A DNA stretch of 64,000 bases from Desulfatirhabdium butyrativorans DSM 18734 (lineage in GTDB: Bacteria; Desulfobacterota; Desulfobacteria; Desulfobacterales; Desulfatirhabdiaceae), in assembly GCF_000429925.1 (NCBI RefSeq), contig NZ_AUCU01000010.1:121712-185711 (forward strand), given 5' to 3'. Position 1 is the first letter of the stretch. Each line of letters begins with the position of its first letter. This document shows, piece after piece, positions 45,380-54,113 of this stretch. The notes under the pieces are model-generated. The model was not told the DNA's origin and ran no database searches. It was given only the letters and a program-made list of their open reading frames with translations. A program made the translations under genes and the position numbers.

Positions 45380-45510
45380 GTGAAAAAGCCTTTTGTTCAC
45401 CTTGATATCGGCGCATTCGAAAATAATTCGGGATATGATGCGTACGGCTTTGGGGAATTGGGGATTGCAGAGTTGAGCATCTGTATCTGGTTTGAAAAAG
45501 CGCCAAGCTT

Positions 45511-45646
45511 GACGGCTTCGTAAAAAGTCCGGATATCCCGCGCATCGCGGGATTGCGCTGCTTCCTTCGTCACTGCGGCGTAGGTTAACTATACCTCATT
45601 CCTCAGGATTTGCGCGCCTTGTCTGCGGCCTTTTTACAAAGTTGTC
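45511..45646. repeat. 136-bp element with 17-bp terminal inverted repeats
   Basis: The left end GACGGCTTCGTAAAAAG matches the inverse of the right end (CTTTTTACAAAGTTGTC) at 14 of 17 positions, and the three changes still allow G-U pairing in RNA. There is no open reading frame. It looks like a MITE or a structured non-coding repeat. Confidence 0.85.
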
Positions 45647-45693
45647 TGGATTTTGATTTTCTATGAGTTCATCAAGCTTGAGAAAGCCTTTGT

Positions 45694-45736
45694 ATCAGAC
45701 TTCAGGCCGAAGGATGGAATCGGCCCGAAGTCTGAT
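45694..45736 (-). terminator. Strong hairpin after cooS
   Basis: ATCAGACTTC-A-GGCC pairs with GGCC-C-GAAGTCTGAT around a 13-base loop. It lies 20 bp after the cooS stop. A clear U-run on the minus strand is lacking, so it may stabilise the 3' end rather than terminate alone. Confidence 0.6.
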
Positions 45737-45755
45737 GTTTCCGTTTCCGCTTTGG

Positions 45756-47723
45756 TTAGGCGGCTTCCATGCTCCGCCTGTCGGCCATGTCGAAGAGCGT
45801 GCGCTCTCGAGCCTTGTCGATGCCGAGCGCCTTCCGCTTCTTGTCGATATGATCGATCATCATGCGGGCCATCTCATAGGGATCCACGGCAAAACCCCAT
45901 TTGCCAAGCCCCTGTTTCTCGAAATCCTCGAACATCATTTTGTAGAACTTGGTGTGTTCAACAATGGGAAAAGTGACCCCAAATACCGTATATACCCCGG
46001 ACGCTACAAAATACTGCCCGATGGAAATGGCCTTTTCACTCATCCATTCGGGCGCTGCGCCAGCAACCGGCAAAGACGCCAGAGAATCTCCCAGCCCACC
46101 TTCACGAACCATCTCGGCTGCAGCTACCAGGATTCGGCTGTTATCGACGCAGGAACCCATACCCAATACCGGCGGCATACCTACCGTTTCACAGACTTCA
46201 CGCAGGCCGGGACCGGCGAGAATCGCAGCTTCCGGAACGGTCAGGCCGGCTTTTGCCAGGGCAATCTGCGAGCATCCAGTCTGTAAGACCAGAATATCGT
46301 TCTTGATCAGTTCCTTCACCAGCTCGACATGGACCCAATCCTGCTTGACACGCGGATTGGTACATCCGACGACACCGGCCACCCCCCGGATTCGTCCATT
46401 GATGATGTTTTCGTTCAATGGGGTGTAGCTTCCCCGGAAGCTTCCACCCAGCATATAATTGATATACTCATGGGAGAAGCCGTGAACACCCACGTTGACG
46501 ATATTGGGAATCTCGATGGGATGCGTTCGATGTTTGAATCGCGTGATAGCCCGGATCACGATTTCATCGGTGCATTCCTTCGGATGATGATCGTCAAACG
46601 GGATGTGCACCGCCCCTTCGATACGGCATCTGGAATTCGTCGTGAACATGGGGGTGCCATAACACTCCGCCACTTTCGCCAGCCCCTGCTTGATGCACTG
46701 CACATCAACACCCAAGGCGTCAACGGCGCCCGTCACCAGAATGGCCTCCGTGGACATGAAATTACCGGCATGGGGAATGCCGTGCCGGGAGAGCATTTCT
46801 GCCCCGGAGCAGCACATGCCGACCAGATTGATACCGGCAGCTCCGGCATCCTTTGCTGCCTGCACCAGTGAAGGTTCGTTCACGGACTCGAGGATGGATT
46901 CGAACAGGTTAGGCTCATGTCCATGAATGATGATATTGACCTGATTCTCTTTCAAGACGCCCATGTTCACTTCGACGCAGATGGGTGAGGGTGTCCCGAA
47001 AAGAATATCCGAAATTTCGGTCGCCACCATGGACCCGCCCCATCCATCGGAAATGGCGGTTCGGGTAAACTGCTGGGCCAGATTCTCGTAATGCTGATCG
47101 ACGCCCATATGGGTGCGATGCATCATTTCCATGATCTCCCGCATGGCGCCGCGGGGGACAACGCCAAGCTTTCGCCATGTTTCGAGCGTCTTCGGGGGAA
47201 CCCGCTTCATAAAGGGAATTTCCCCTTCGATCTGGATATAGGTTTTTTCCAGCTCCGTGTAGAGTTCCTTGGCGATTTCCGCAACGCTTTTACCTTCTGT
47301 CTCGATACCAATGGATTGCGCGACACTTTCGAGCTTGAGCGGATCCTTGATGCTGTAATCTGTAATGTGTCCATTGACGACTTCGCGAAACAAATCGAGC
47401 ATCGACATGCCATGGTCTGTATGGGCGGCGGCGCCGCTGGCAACCATGCGGGAGAAATTCCGCGCCTGAATCGTGTCGATATCCGCACCGCAAACCCCGA
47501 CTTTTCCATAAGGATCCTTTGCGTTCAGGCGGCATGGACCCATGGCGCAGTGCTTGCAGCAGGCTGAATCCGCACCGATCGGACAGGCTTTCATGTTGAT
47601 CGCACGATCGAATGCGGTCTCGACGCCATCTCTTCTGGCCTTTTCAAGCATCTGGGCGGTTGCATCACAGATGGTCAGATCACGCACATTGACCTTCTTT
47701 TCAATTTCCGTCTTTTTTTCCAT
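45756..47723 (-). CDS. cooS: Anaerobic carbon monoxide dehydrogenase catalytic subunit
   Basis: CooS oxidises CO to CO2 at a Ni-Fe-S C-cluster. The 655 residues start with the cluster B and D ligands CPIGADSACCKHCAMGPCRL (residues 47-66). C-cluster regions follow: IIHGHEPNLFES with its histidine, LVGMCCSGAEMLSRHG, a cysteine in TTNSRCRIEG, VLQTGCSQIALAKAG and LGMGSCVDNSR. It is a stand-alone monofunctional enzyme; no CooC, CooF or acetyl-CoA synthase gene is adjacent, although four-cluster ferredoxins occur in the nuo operon. GGGAG lies eight bases before the ATG. Confidence 0.96.
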   Translation of the reverse strand: MEKKTEIEKKVNVRDLTICDATAQMLEKARRDGVETAFDRAINMKACPIGADSACCKHCAMGPCRLNAKDPYGKVGVCGADIDTIQARNFSRMVASGAAAHTDHGMSMLDLFREVVNGHITDYSIKDPLKLESVAQSIGIETEGKSVAEIAKELYTELEKTYIQIEGEIPFMKRVPPKTLETWRKLGVVPRGAMREIMEMMHRTHMGVDQHYENLAQQFTRTAISDGWGGSMVATEISDILFGTPSPICVEVNMGVLKENQVNIIIHGHEPNLFESILESVNEPSLVQAAKDAGAAGINLVGMCCSGAEMLSRHGIPHAGNFMSTEAILVTGAVDALGVDVQCIKQGLAKVAECYGTPMFTTNSRCRIEGAVHIPFDDHHPKECTDEIVIRAITRFKHRTHPIEIPNIVNVGVHGFSHEYINYMLGGSFRGSYTPLNENIINGRIRGVAGVVGCTNPRVKQDWVHVELVKELIKNDILVLQTGCSQIALAKAGLTVPEAAILAGPGLREVCETVGMPPVLGMGSCVDNSRILVAAAEMVREGGLGDSLASLPVAGAAPEWMSEKAISIGQYFVASGVYTVFGVTFPIVEHTKFYKMMFEDFEKQGLGKWGFAVDPYEMARMMIDHIDKKRKALGIDKARERTLFDMADRRSMEAA

Positions 47724-47837
47724 GAATGGGCTCCCTTCTTTGAGAGTATTGGGTTGGATGGCGATGGCTCATGTGATCGGCAGGTGGATCATTTTCGGGT
47801 TCATCCCGAACCGCTTTTATGAGAATCGTTATTATCT

Positions 47838-47866
47838 ACTTTAAGGTTGACCTTTTTTCTTGTCAA
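47838..47866 (-). promoter_or_regulatory. Sigma-70 type promoter of cooS with an adjacent Fur-like site
   Basis: On the minus strand TTGACA (47866-47861) is followed after 17 bases by TAAAGT (47843-47838). Directly downstream, 47820-47836 reads TGAGAATCGTTATTATC on the plus strand, which resembles the AT-rich hexamers of Fur-family operators. The cooS ATG is about 115 bases downstream. Confidence 0.5.
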
Positions 47867-47964
47867 CAGCTTTCTTTTACACTGGAGTCCATTCGGATGA
47901 AATTTCGAAAAGGCCCACCATTTGAGATTTTCCGTTGCTCATGTTCATAGAGAAGCGCACCCTC

Positions 47965-47987
47965 GGAGATGAAAATCCGGCCGACAT
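47965..47987. repeat. 23-bp exact repeat, copy 2
   Basis: Identical to 42598-42620. Both copies lie just upstream of a GTCATTCCGG element. Confidence 0.85.
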
Positions 47988-48030
47988 GCACGCAAAAGCC
48001 AAGGACCGTCATTGCGATGGCCGCCTCGGG

Positions 48031-48076
48031 TCGTCATTCCGGCGGAATCCCGCCCGTGGCGGGAGGAATCCAGAAC
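48031..48076. repeat. Palindromic dispersed repeat, GTCATTCCGG family, half copy
   Basis: CGTCATTCCGGCGGAATCCC is followed by GCCCGTGGCGGGAGGAATCC, matching the inner part of the copy at 54010. Confidence 0.7.
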
Positions 48077-48096
48077 ATTGTCCTACGCTGGACCTC

Positions 48097-48124
48097 GTAG
48101 GGGCGACCGGCGGGTCGCCCCTAC
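48097..48124. repeat. 28-bp hairpin repeat
   Basis: GTAGGGGCGACC and GGTCGCCCCTAC form a perfect 12-bp inverted repeat around a four-base loop. Sequences of this type are known as widely dispersed repeats in several phyla. Confidence 0.8.
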
Positions 48125-48127
48125 AGG

Positions 48128-48162
48128 CTGCCCCCTGCTCCCTGCCCACCGCCGACTGCACC
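48128..48162. repeat. Degenerate heptamer array, 5 units
   Basis: Units CTGCCCC, CTGCTCC, CTGCCCA, CCGCCGA and CTGCACC are in register and related to the array at 29115. Confidence 0.75.
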
Positions 48163-48324
48163 CTGTTTTCAAGAGAAAATCATCGACTGACACCGCAATC
48201 TTCTTTACGATCCGTATTCGAGTGATTATCATAGCCGTGTTTGGTAGAAGCATCATGGAATTTTGCGGAATCGAAGCGCATTCGATTCCTTTTTCATCAC
48301 CACAAGGAACAGGAGGCAGCAGTC

Positions 48325-49176
48325 ATGGAGATTTTGGCCGGAGGAGGGGGATGCCCCTCCGCAAACAAGAAGAAACAGGAGCAGGAAGAACAGGAAGCGT
48401 CCCTGAAGACGTCCCTCGACAAGATTCGCAACAAATTGATGGTCATGAGCGGGAAAGGCGGGGTCGGGAAAACGAGTACATCGGTCAACCTGGCCATTGC
48501 GCTTTCCCAGTTGGGGCACCGCGTCGGCATCATGGACGTGGACCTGCACGGCCCGGATGTCCCCAGAATGCTCGGCCTGAGTGGCCTTCTCGATATTTCG
48601 GACGAACGCAAACTCAAACCCAAGAAGTTTTCGGAAAATCTCTGTGCCGTCTCGATCGAATCCCTGATGCCCAATCAGGATGACGCCATCATCTGGCGGG
48701 GCCCGATCAAATATACGGCCATTCGCCAGTTCATCGGCGATGTCGACTGGGGGGATCTGGATTTTCTGATCATCGATTCCCCCCCGGGAACCGGTGACGA
48801 ACCCCTGACCGTCGCCCAGACCATTACGGACGCCAAAGCCATCATCGTGACCACACCGCAGGAAGTCTCGCTTGCCGATGTCCGCAAATCGATCAACTTC
48901 TGCAAAACCGTCAAGATGGATATTTTCGGGCTCATCGAAAACATGAGCGGTTTCACCTGCCCCCATTGCGGCAAGGTCGTCGATATTTTCGGGGCAGGCG
49001 GCGGAGAGCGTACGGCCGCAGAGAACGGCATCCAGTTCCTGGGAAGGATCCCGCTCGATCCCAACATGGTCACCTGCACGGATGCAGGCGTTTCCTTTCT
49101 GAAAAGTCATCCCGACTCCCCCGTAGGAAAAGCTTTTCAGGAAATCGCCAAAAAGATTTCGGACTGTCTGGTTTGA
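48325..49176 (+). CDS. Mrp/NBP35-type P-loop ATPase, Fe-S cluster carrier
   Basis: ATG 48325 is eight bases after AGGAGG and gives 283 residues. The deviant Walker A is MSGKGGVGKTSTSVNLAIAL near 46, the second motif is IMDVDLHGPDVPRMLG, and IIDSPPGTGDEPLTVAQ is the Walker B region. The CPHCGK pair near 212 is the cluster-binding CxxC of ApbC/NBP35. The N-terminal 35 residues are charged and contain a single cysteine in GGGGCPSANKK. It is divergent from cooS and could help mature an Fe-S or Ni-Fe-S enzyme, but it is not a CooC. Confidence 0.92.
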   Translation: MEILAGGGGCPSANKKKQEQEEQEASLKTSLDKIRNKLMVMSGKGGVGKTSTSVNLAIALSQLGHRVGIMDVDLHGPDVPRMLGLSGLLDISDERKLKPKKFSENLCAVSIESLMPNQDDAIIWRGPIKYTAIRQFIGDVDWGDLDFLIIDSPPGTGDEPLTVAQTITDAKAIIVTTPQEVSLADVRKSINFCKTVKMDIFGLIENMSGFTCPHCGKVVDIFGAGGGERTAAENGIQFLGRIPLDPNMVTCTDAGVSFLKSHPDSPVGKAFQEIAKKISDCLV

Positions 49177-49183
49177 AACAAAT

Positions 49184-49219
49184 CATCGGCCTTTTTCCGC
49201 AAAAGGCCGATGCCTTTTC
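49184..49219 (+). terminator. Rho-independent terminator after the Mrp ATPase gene
   Basis: CATCGGCCTTTT pairs with AAAAGGCCGATG and is followed by CCTTTTC. It begins eight bases after the stop. Confidence 0.88.
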
Positions 49220-49270
49220 ACACCTCCTTTCAATCCTCTCCCGGACGGTTTTCGGGATGGAGCCCCTTTG

Positions 49271-50833
49271 ATGATCCACTCCGTTACCCTGAGCCTTACG
49301 CCAGATGAAATCGATTCGAAAAGCGCTTTGGAGCGGGCCATTCGCCTCAACCTGCATCTGGATGAAGGCATTGCCTTAAGCTGGCGGATCACGCATCGTT
49401 CAATCGATGCGCGAAGCAAAATGCCCCGTTTTATCCTGAAGTGCAGTGTGGCCATTGGCGAGCCCCTGCCGCGCCCCGAATCGAACATGTGGCGGCTCAC
49501 GCCGAAGCGCCTGACCAAAACCGTCGCGGTAGTCGGGGCCGGCCCTGCAGGGTATTTTGCGGCACTGAAGCTTCTGGAGCTTGGAATTCGGCCGATCGTT
49601 CTCGAACAGGGCAAGGATGTCGTCCGCCGAAGGCTGGACATCGCAGCGCTTCTCAAACGCGGGGTTGTGCATCCGGATTCCAACTATGGTTTCGGGGAAG
49701 GCGGGGCTGGCGCTTATTCCGACGGGAAGCTCTATACCCGATCCAACAAGCGGGGCGATGTCGGGGAAATTCTTCGCATCCTGGTTGCCCACGGCGCAAG
49801 CGACGATATCCTCGTAGACGCCCATCCCCATATCGGATCGAACCGGCTGCCCCGCATCGTTCGGGCAATTCGCAACACGATCTTGGAGCACGGCGGCGAA
49901 GTCCGTTTCGGGACCAAGGTCACGGACCTGATCCTTCGGGATGGCCGGATACGCGGAGTCGTTGTCCATTCGGCAGAAGCGATTCCATCCGATGCCGTCA
50001 TCCTGGCAACAGGCCATTCCGCCAGGGAAACGTATCGGATGCTCGATGCGTGCGGCATGATGATCGAGCCGAAAGGTTTTGCCCTGGGCGTCCGGGTCGA
50101 GCACCCGCAACCACGGATCGATTCCATCCGCTACCACCACAGCCCCCGCCATCCCAAACTGCCTGCAGCAACCTATACTGCAAAGACCCAGGTGGCGGAT
50201 CGGGGCGTATTTTCGTTCTGCATGTGCCCGGGCGGATTCATCGTGCCGGCATCGACAGCGCCGAATGAGCTGGTACTCAATGGCATGAGTCTTTCTTCCC
50301 GGGCCTCTGCGTTTGCCAATGCAGGCATTGTCGTCGAAGTGCGACCAGAAGATGTGTATGCTGCTGGCTTTGGCGCCACCGCGCTGGCAGGCATCGACTA
50401 CCAGCAGGCTATCGAGCATGCCTGTTTCGATGCCGGGGGAAAAGGCTTGCAGGCACCGGCACAGCGACTCACCGATTTTGTCGAATGCCGATTTTCAAAT
50501 CAGCTTCCTGAAACAAGCTATCTTCCGGGAACGACATCCTGCAGGCTCGATCACCTTCTCCCGGAGCCGATAGCCGCTCGCCTGCAACAGGCATTCAGGG
50601 TTTTTGGAAAAACGATGCGGGGGTACTACACGCAAGAGGCTGTCGTGCTGGCATGTGAATCGAGGACGAGCTCCCCTGTACGGATTCCCAGAAAAGCAGA
50701 TACGCTGATGCATGTTCAGATCGAAAATCTCTATCCTTGCGGTGAAGGGGCAGGCTATTCGGGTGGGATCGTCTCTTCGGCTATCGACGGCCAAAACGTT
50801 GCAAAACGCGTTGCACAGCATCTGAATGCTTAG
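49271..50833 (+). CDS. NAD(FAD)-utilising dehydrogenase (COG2509 type)
   Basis: ATG 49271 follows GGAG by eight bases and gives 520 residues. The first 80 residues form a small domain of unknown role. VAVVGAGPAGYFAALKLLEL near 88 is the FAD-binding Rossmann motif, GFGEGGAGAYSDGKLYTRSN is typical of this group, and GEGAGYSGGIVSSAIDG near the end closes the FAD site. The substrate is not known. The last 53 bases overlap the convergent tgt gene. Confidence 0.88.
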   Translation: MIHSVTLSLTPDEIDSKSALERAIRLNLHLDEGIALSWRITHRSIDARSKMPRFILKCSVAIGEPLPRPESNMWRLTPKRLTKTVAVVGAGPAGYFAALKLLELGIRPIVLEQGKDVVRRRLDIAALLKRGVVHPDSNYGFGEGGAGAYSDGKLYTRSNKRGDVGEILRILVAHGASDDILVDAHPHIGSNRLPRIVRAIRNTILEHGGEVRFGTKVTDLILRDGRIRGVVVHSAEAIPSDAVILATGHSARETYRMLDACGMMIEPKGFALGVRVEHPQPRIDSIRYHHSPRHPKLPAATYTAKTQVADRGVFSFCMCPGGFIVPASTAPNELVLNGMSLSSRASAFANAGIVVEVRPEDVYAAGFGATALAGIDYQQAIEHACFDAGGKGLQAPAQRLTDFVECRFSNQLPETSYLPGTTSCRLDHLLPEPIAARLQQAFRVFGKTMRGYYTQEAVVLACESRTSSPVRIPRKADTLMHVQIENLYPCGEGAGYSGGIVSSAIDGQNVAKRVAQHLNA

Positions 50834-52040
50834 TCGATGCCGCCTGTCTTGAAGACTTCGACGCTCTTTCCGGCGCAGGCTGCGCCGCCGACCCGTCTCC
50901 CCGGCGGGGTTCCGGAGCCGACTTTCGCCCGTAGGTCTCCATCCATCGATTCCGGAAGGAATCGAACTGATGCTTTTCGATGGCAATGCGGATATCGCGC
51001 ATCAGGTCCTGATAGAAGGTCAGGTTGTGAATGGTGGCCAGGGTTTCGGCCAGCGGATCATGGGAAAAGAACAGGTAGCGCAGCACCATTCTCGAATAGG
51101 TCTGGCAGGTATAACAGCGGCATCCGGTATCGATCGGGAAGCGATCCTTTCGAAAATTCTTGTCCATGATCCGGATTTTCCCGGTCCTTGTGAACAGTGT
51201 CCCGTTTCGGGCATAGCGTGTCGGTATGACGCAATCAAACATGTCCATCCCGCAGGAGACCGCCTCCAGGATGTCTTCCGGGAGTCCTACGCCCATCAGG
51301 TAGCGGGGTTTGTTCTCCGGAAGCAGGGGCGCGGTATGCCGGACGATGGCGCCCATCAACTCGAAACCCTCCCCGACGCTGACCCCGCCGATGGCATAGC
51401 CATCGAAATCGATATCCGTGATCTGCCGTGCGCTCTCGGAGCGCAGTTCCGGGTAAACACCCCCCTGAACGATACCGAAGAGAAATTGGTGCTCCTGCAA
51501 CATGCTCTTTCTGCAGCGCTGAGCCCAACGGGTCGTTCTGGCCAGGGACTTGGCCACATAGGATTCGGTCGCCGGATATTCGACGCATTCATCGAAGGCC
51601 ATGACGATGTCAGCCCCCAACTGCATCTGGAGCTCCATGGATCGCTCGGGGCTCAAAAACAGCCGCTGCCCATCTTCCTGAAACGAAAAGCTGACCCCAT
51701 CCTCCGATATCTCCTTCTGGGGAAGTGAAAACACCTGAAACCCGCCCGAGTCGGTCAGGATTGTCCGCTTCCATCCCATGAACTGATGCAGCCCGCCCGC
51801 GCGCTGAACGGTAGCCAATCGCTCACTCATCATCAGATGGTATGTGTTGGCCAGGAGCACCTGAGCGCCGGTCTGCATCACGTCCTTCGGAGTAGTGGAT
51901 CGCACGAATCCGGCCGTTCCAACCGGCATGAAGGCAGGGGTCTCCACCGTACCGTGCGCCGTGGTAAATTCCGCCCTTCTGGCGCCTGCCGGGTCGACCG
52001 TGTGCATCCGGAACCGCAAATCCTTGTGAATCGCCTTCAT
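50781..52040 (-). CDS. tgt: Queuine/preQ1 tRNA-ribosyltransferase with C-terminal extension
   Basis: Tgt exchanges guanine-34 for preQ1 in queuosine tRNAs. The 419 residues show the active-site aspartate in LTDSGGFQVFSLPQ, GGVYPELRSESA, the second aspartate in MFDCVIPTRYARNG, and the zinc site CRCYTC with a downstream His. Family members are about 375 residues. Here about 45 extra residues, rich in Ala, Ser, Arg and Gln, overlap the convergent gene. The start overlaps the GNAT stop (ATGA), so it is coupled to the GNAT and ATP-grasp genes. Confidence 0.95.
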   Translation of the reverse strand: MKAIHKDLRFRMHTVDPAGARRAEFTTAHGTVETPAFMPVGTAGFVRSTTPKDVMQTGAQVLLANTYHLMMSERLATVQRAGGLHQFMGWKRTILTDSGGFQVFSLPQKEISEDGVSFSFQEDGQRLFLSPERSMELQMQLGADIVMAFDECVEYPATESYVAKSLARTTRWAQRCRKSMLQEHQFLFGIVQGGVYPELRSESARQITDIDFDGYAIGGVSVGEGFELMGAIVRHTAPLLPENKPRYLMGVGLPEDILEAVSCGMDMFDCVIPTRYARNGTLFTRTGKIRIMDKNFRKDRFPIDTGCRCYTCQTYSRMVLRYLFFSHDPLAETLATIHNLTFYQDLMRDIRIAIEKHQFDSFRNRWMETYGRKSAPEPRRGDGSAAQPAPERASKSSRQAASTKHSDAVQRVLQRFGRR

Positions 52041-52552
52041 ATCAAATGATCCGTTCGCATCGACGGGTTTTTCTTTGAAAAAATAATCTTGTCATCGCCA
52101 TCCTGGTAATAATCCTTCAAAACGGCATCCATACCGTAACCCATCCTAATATAAAAGGCCCGAGTGTTATCATAAGGGCTGCGTGATGAGGTTTCAACAT
52201 AAATCCGTTTCCCGTTGCGATTCCATATAGTCGATTCGGTATAAGCCATCAGGGCTTTGCCGATACCACGCCCATGAAGGCTTTTTTGAACGGCGATCCA
52301 GTATAGATCGTAACGGGCATCGGTCATCGGTATCGGGCCGTAACAGCTATACCCAAAAACATCTCGCGAATCCTCGGCAAACACAAAATGATATCCGCTT
52401 TCCTCCCCCCGCTGAAGCCTCTCGGTGATCAACTCCAGCGCAATCTCGATTTCCATCGGGTAGAACATGTCACAGGATGTAATCATCCGCTCAACTGCAG
52501 AAACATCCTTCTCCATTGGCGTCTCACGAAATTGCCAGACGTTCTGATGCAT
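52037..52552 (-). CDS. GNAT-family N-acetyltransferase
   Basis: This 171-residue protein has the GNAT acetyl-CoA motif in VQKSLHGRGIGKALMAYTES near 92-110 and YIRMGYGMDAVL near the end. VFGYSCYGPIPMTDARYDLYW covers the central beta strands. The start ATG at 52552 overlaps the ATP-grasp gene by 29 bases; an in-frame ATG 12 codons later is also possible. The acceptor is unknown, but coupling to the ATP-grasp gene suggests a shared substrate or product. Confidence 0.85.
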   Translation of the reverse strand: MHQNVWQFRETPMEKDVSAVERMITSCDMFYPMEIEIALELITERLQRGEESGYHFVFAEDSRDVFGYSCYGPIPMTDARYDLYWIAVQKSLHGRGIGKALMAYTESTIWNRNGKRIYVETSSRSPYDNTRAFYIRMGYGMDAVLKDYYQDGDDKIIFSKKNPSMRTDHLI

Positions 52553-53591
52553 TCGTCACCCATTTTTGAACCAGCACGGAAGAAAGCTCCTCCCTGTCCC
52601 GGCGGACAAGGGCATCGCCTACAATCCGTTCGATGATATCCGGATAAGCCAATCCTGCTCTTTGGGCCGCCACTACAAAACCGCTGTCCGGAGTAATACA
52701 GGGGTTCGAGTTGATTTCGAGAACCCAGGGTTTTCCATCGCCATCCACACGGAAATCCACCCGTCCATAACCTTGGAGATCGAAAAGCCTCCAGCAGGAC
52801 AATGCCAGCGCCTTCATACACTCGATCAGTTCCTGATCTTCGGGAGCATGATCGAAACTGCGCTGGGTATGATGGTATTCAAAGGAGTCCTCATCCCATT
52901 TGGCTTTGTAACAGACAATACGATGGCGGTTTTCGGGATATTCCATGAACCGGATTTCGGCAACCGGAAGAATTTGTACGGATTCATCCCAGGGCCTGGC
53001 CAGCATCGATACGTTGAATTCTCTTCCCTCGATGTATCGCTCAGCGAAACACTCTCCACCCATCTGCATCCGTTTGGTTTTCATGGCATCCATCAAGTCT
53101 TTCGGATGCATCACTTGCAGCACCGCATCATCATACAACCCCACGGAACCATGTTCCCATACCGACTTGATCATGCACTGAACAGGCCCGCTGCCATTCA
53201 CCGAAGTGATGCTCTCTTCCGTCACCAGCTCCGGGGTGGGAATGCCTGTCTGAAACAGACGATTTTTGGCCAGCAGTTTGTTGGAGGACAGCATGAGACT
53301 TTGCGCACCGCATCCGGTATAGGCAATGCCCAGTCGGTCCAGGACTACAGGCGCCACATGAATCCACCGGCCCGTCCCGCCCAGGGTTTCGACCAGATTG
53401 AACACCAGCTCCGGCCGTTGAGACATCAAGGCAGAAACATTGGCTTCGATATTCTCTGAAAAAGCCATGAGGGTGGCGTCGTATCCCAATTGCCTCAGAG
53501 CTCCCCCTACCGCCTGTGCCTGAATCCATCCATCGATCTCATCTTCAGGCGCCCCCTGAAGCATTTCTCCATGCAGAACCACAATTTTCAT
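52524..53591 (-). CDS. D-Ala-D-Ala ligase-like ATP-grasp enzyme
   Basis: This 355-residue protein fits the ATP-grasp fold of D-alanine-D-alanine ligase-like enzymes. Signs are FNLVETLGGTGRW, LGIAYTGCGAQSLMLSSNKL, and YGRVDFRVDGDGKPWVLEIN with the metal-binding Glu and Asn in LEINSNP near 303. It is not the housekeeping Ddl, which has a different N-terminal HGxxGEDG motif and lies in the cell-wall cluster. It probably ligates an amino acid or amine to a carboxylate. It is the first gene of the ATP-grasp-GNAT-tgt unit. Confidence 0.87.
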   Translation of the reverse strand: MKIVVLHGEMLQGAPEDEIDGWIQAQAVGGALRQLGYDATLMAFSENIEANVSALMSQRPELVFNLVETLGGTGRWIHVAPVVLDRLGIAYTGCGAQSLMLSSNKLLAKNRLFQTGIPTPELVTEESITSVNGSGPVQCMIKSVWEHGSVGLYDDAVLQVMHPKDLMDAMKTKRMQMGGECFAERYIEGREFNVSMLARPWDESVQILPVAEIRFMEYPENRHRIVCYKAKWDEDSFEYHHTQRSFDHAPEDQELIECMKALALSCWRLFDLQGYGRVDFRVDGDGKPWVLEINSNPCITPDSGFVVAAQRAGLAYPDIIERIVGDALVRRDREELSSVLVQKWVTNASERLAIS

Positions 53592-53990
53592 GGCGTTCTT
53601 TTTTCTCCTACACTAAAAGGGATTATCCGGTAGTCTCTTCGAAAAGCTCTGAATCATCGCACAGCAGGCAGGATGTTCCATCTACTGCCGGATGATGCGG
53701 TATGCCGCGATCTACCGGATGCAATTCTCCGATTGGAAATTTCGCGGATGGCTTTTACGGTACGGCGTCTCGATCCCGGATTAAAAAGACGGTCGATCCT
53801 GCAAATCAGCTTGTTTCAGGCATAGCAACAACAATCGCAATGGTAAAAACAGGAATTCTCTGGTGTAGGCGGGGTATTGGCGGAAAGGATAAAAACTTGG
53901 AGGTTCGCCGTCTTCCGTGGCGTTTTCAACGGAACCGGAGCTGAAGGATGTCCATTCATCCATCTGGGGTTTTTCCTTGTTGATGAGCCA

Positions 53991-54113
53991 ATTGCAAAAG
54001 TCCTTTTATGTCATTCCGGCGAAATCCCGCCTCTGGCGGGAGGAATCCATTCATTTCAAAGCGTTATGGACCCAGGCTTTCGCCGGGGGGACGAAAATGG
54101 GAGGTTTTGCAAT
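53991..54113. repeat. 123-bp element with ATTGCAAAA terminal inverted repeats
   Basis: ATTGCAAAA at 53991 and TTTTGCAAT ending at 54113 flank a GTCATTCCGG-family palindrome (54010-54092). It looks like a MITE that carries the commoner repeat inside it. Confidence 0.8.

Larger units (their letters stand above)
45261..45755. other. 495-bp intergenic region between rpsU and cooS
   Basis: It holds the rpsU promoter, the inverted-repeat element at 45511-45646 and the cooS 3' hairpin at 45694-45736. No gene is supported. Confidence 0.8.
47724..48324. other. 601-bp intergenic region between divergent cooS and the Mrp ATPase gene
   Basis: No gene is supported. It contains the cooS promoter, the second copy of the 23-bp repeat, a half-copy of the GTCATTCCGG element, a 28-bp perfect hairpin and a heptamer array. 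Confidence 0.8.
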
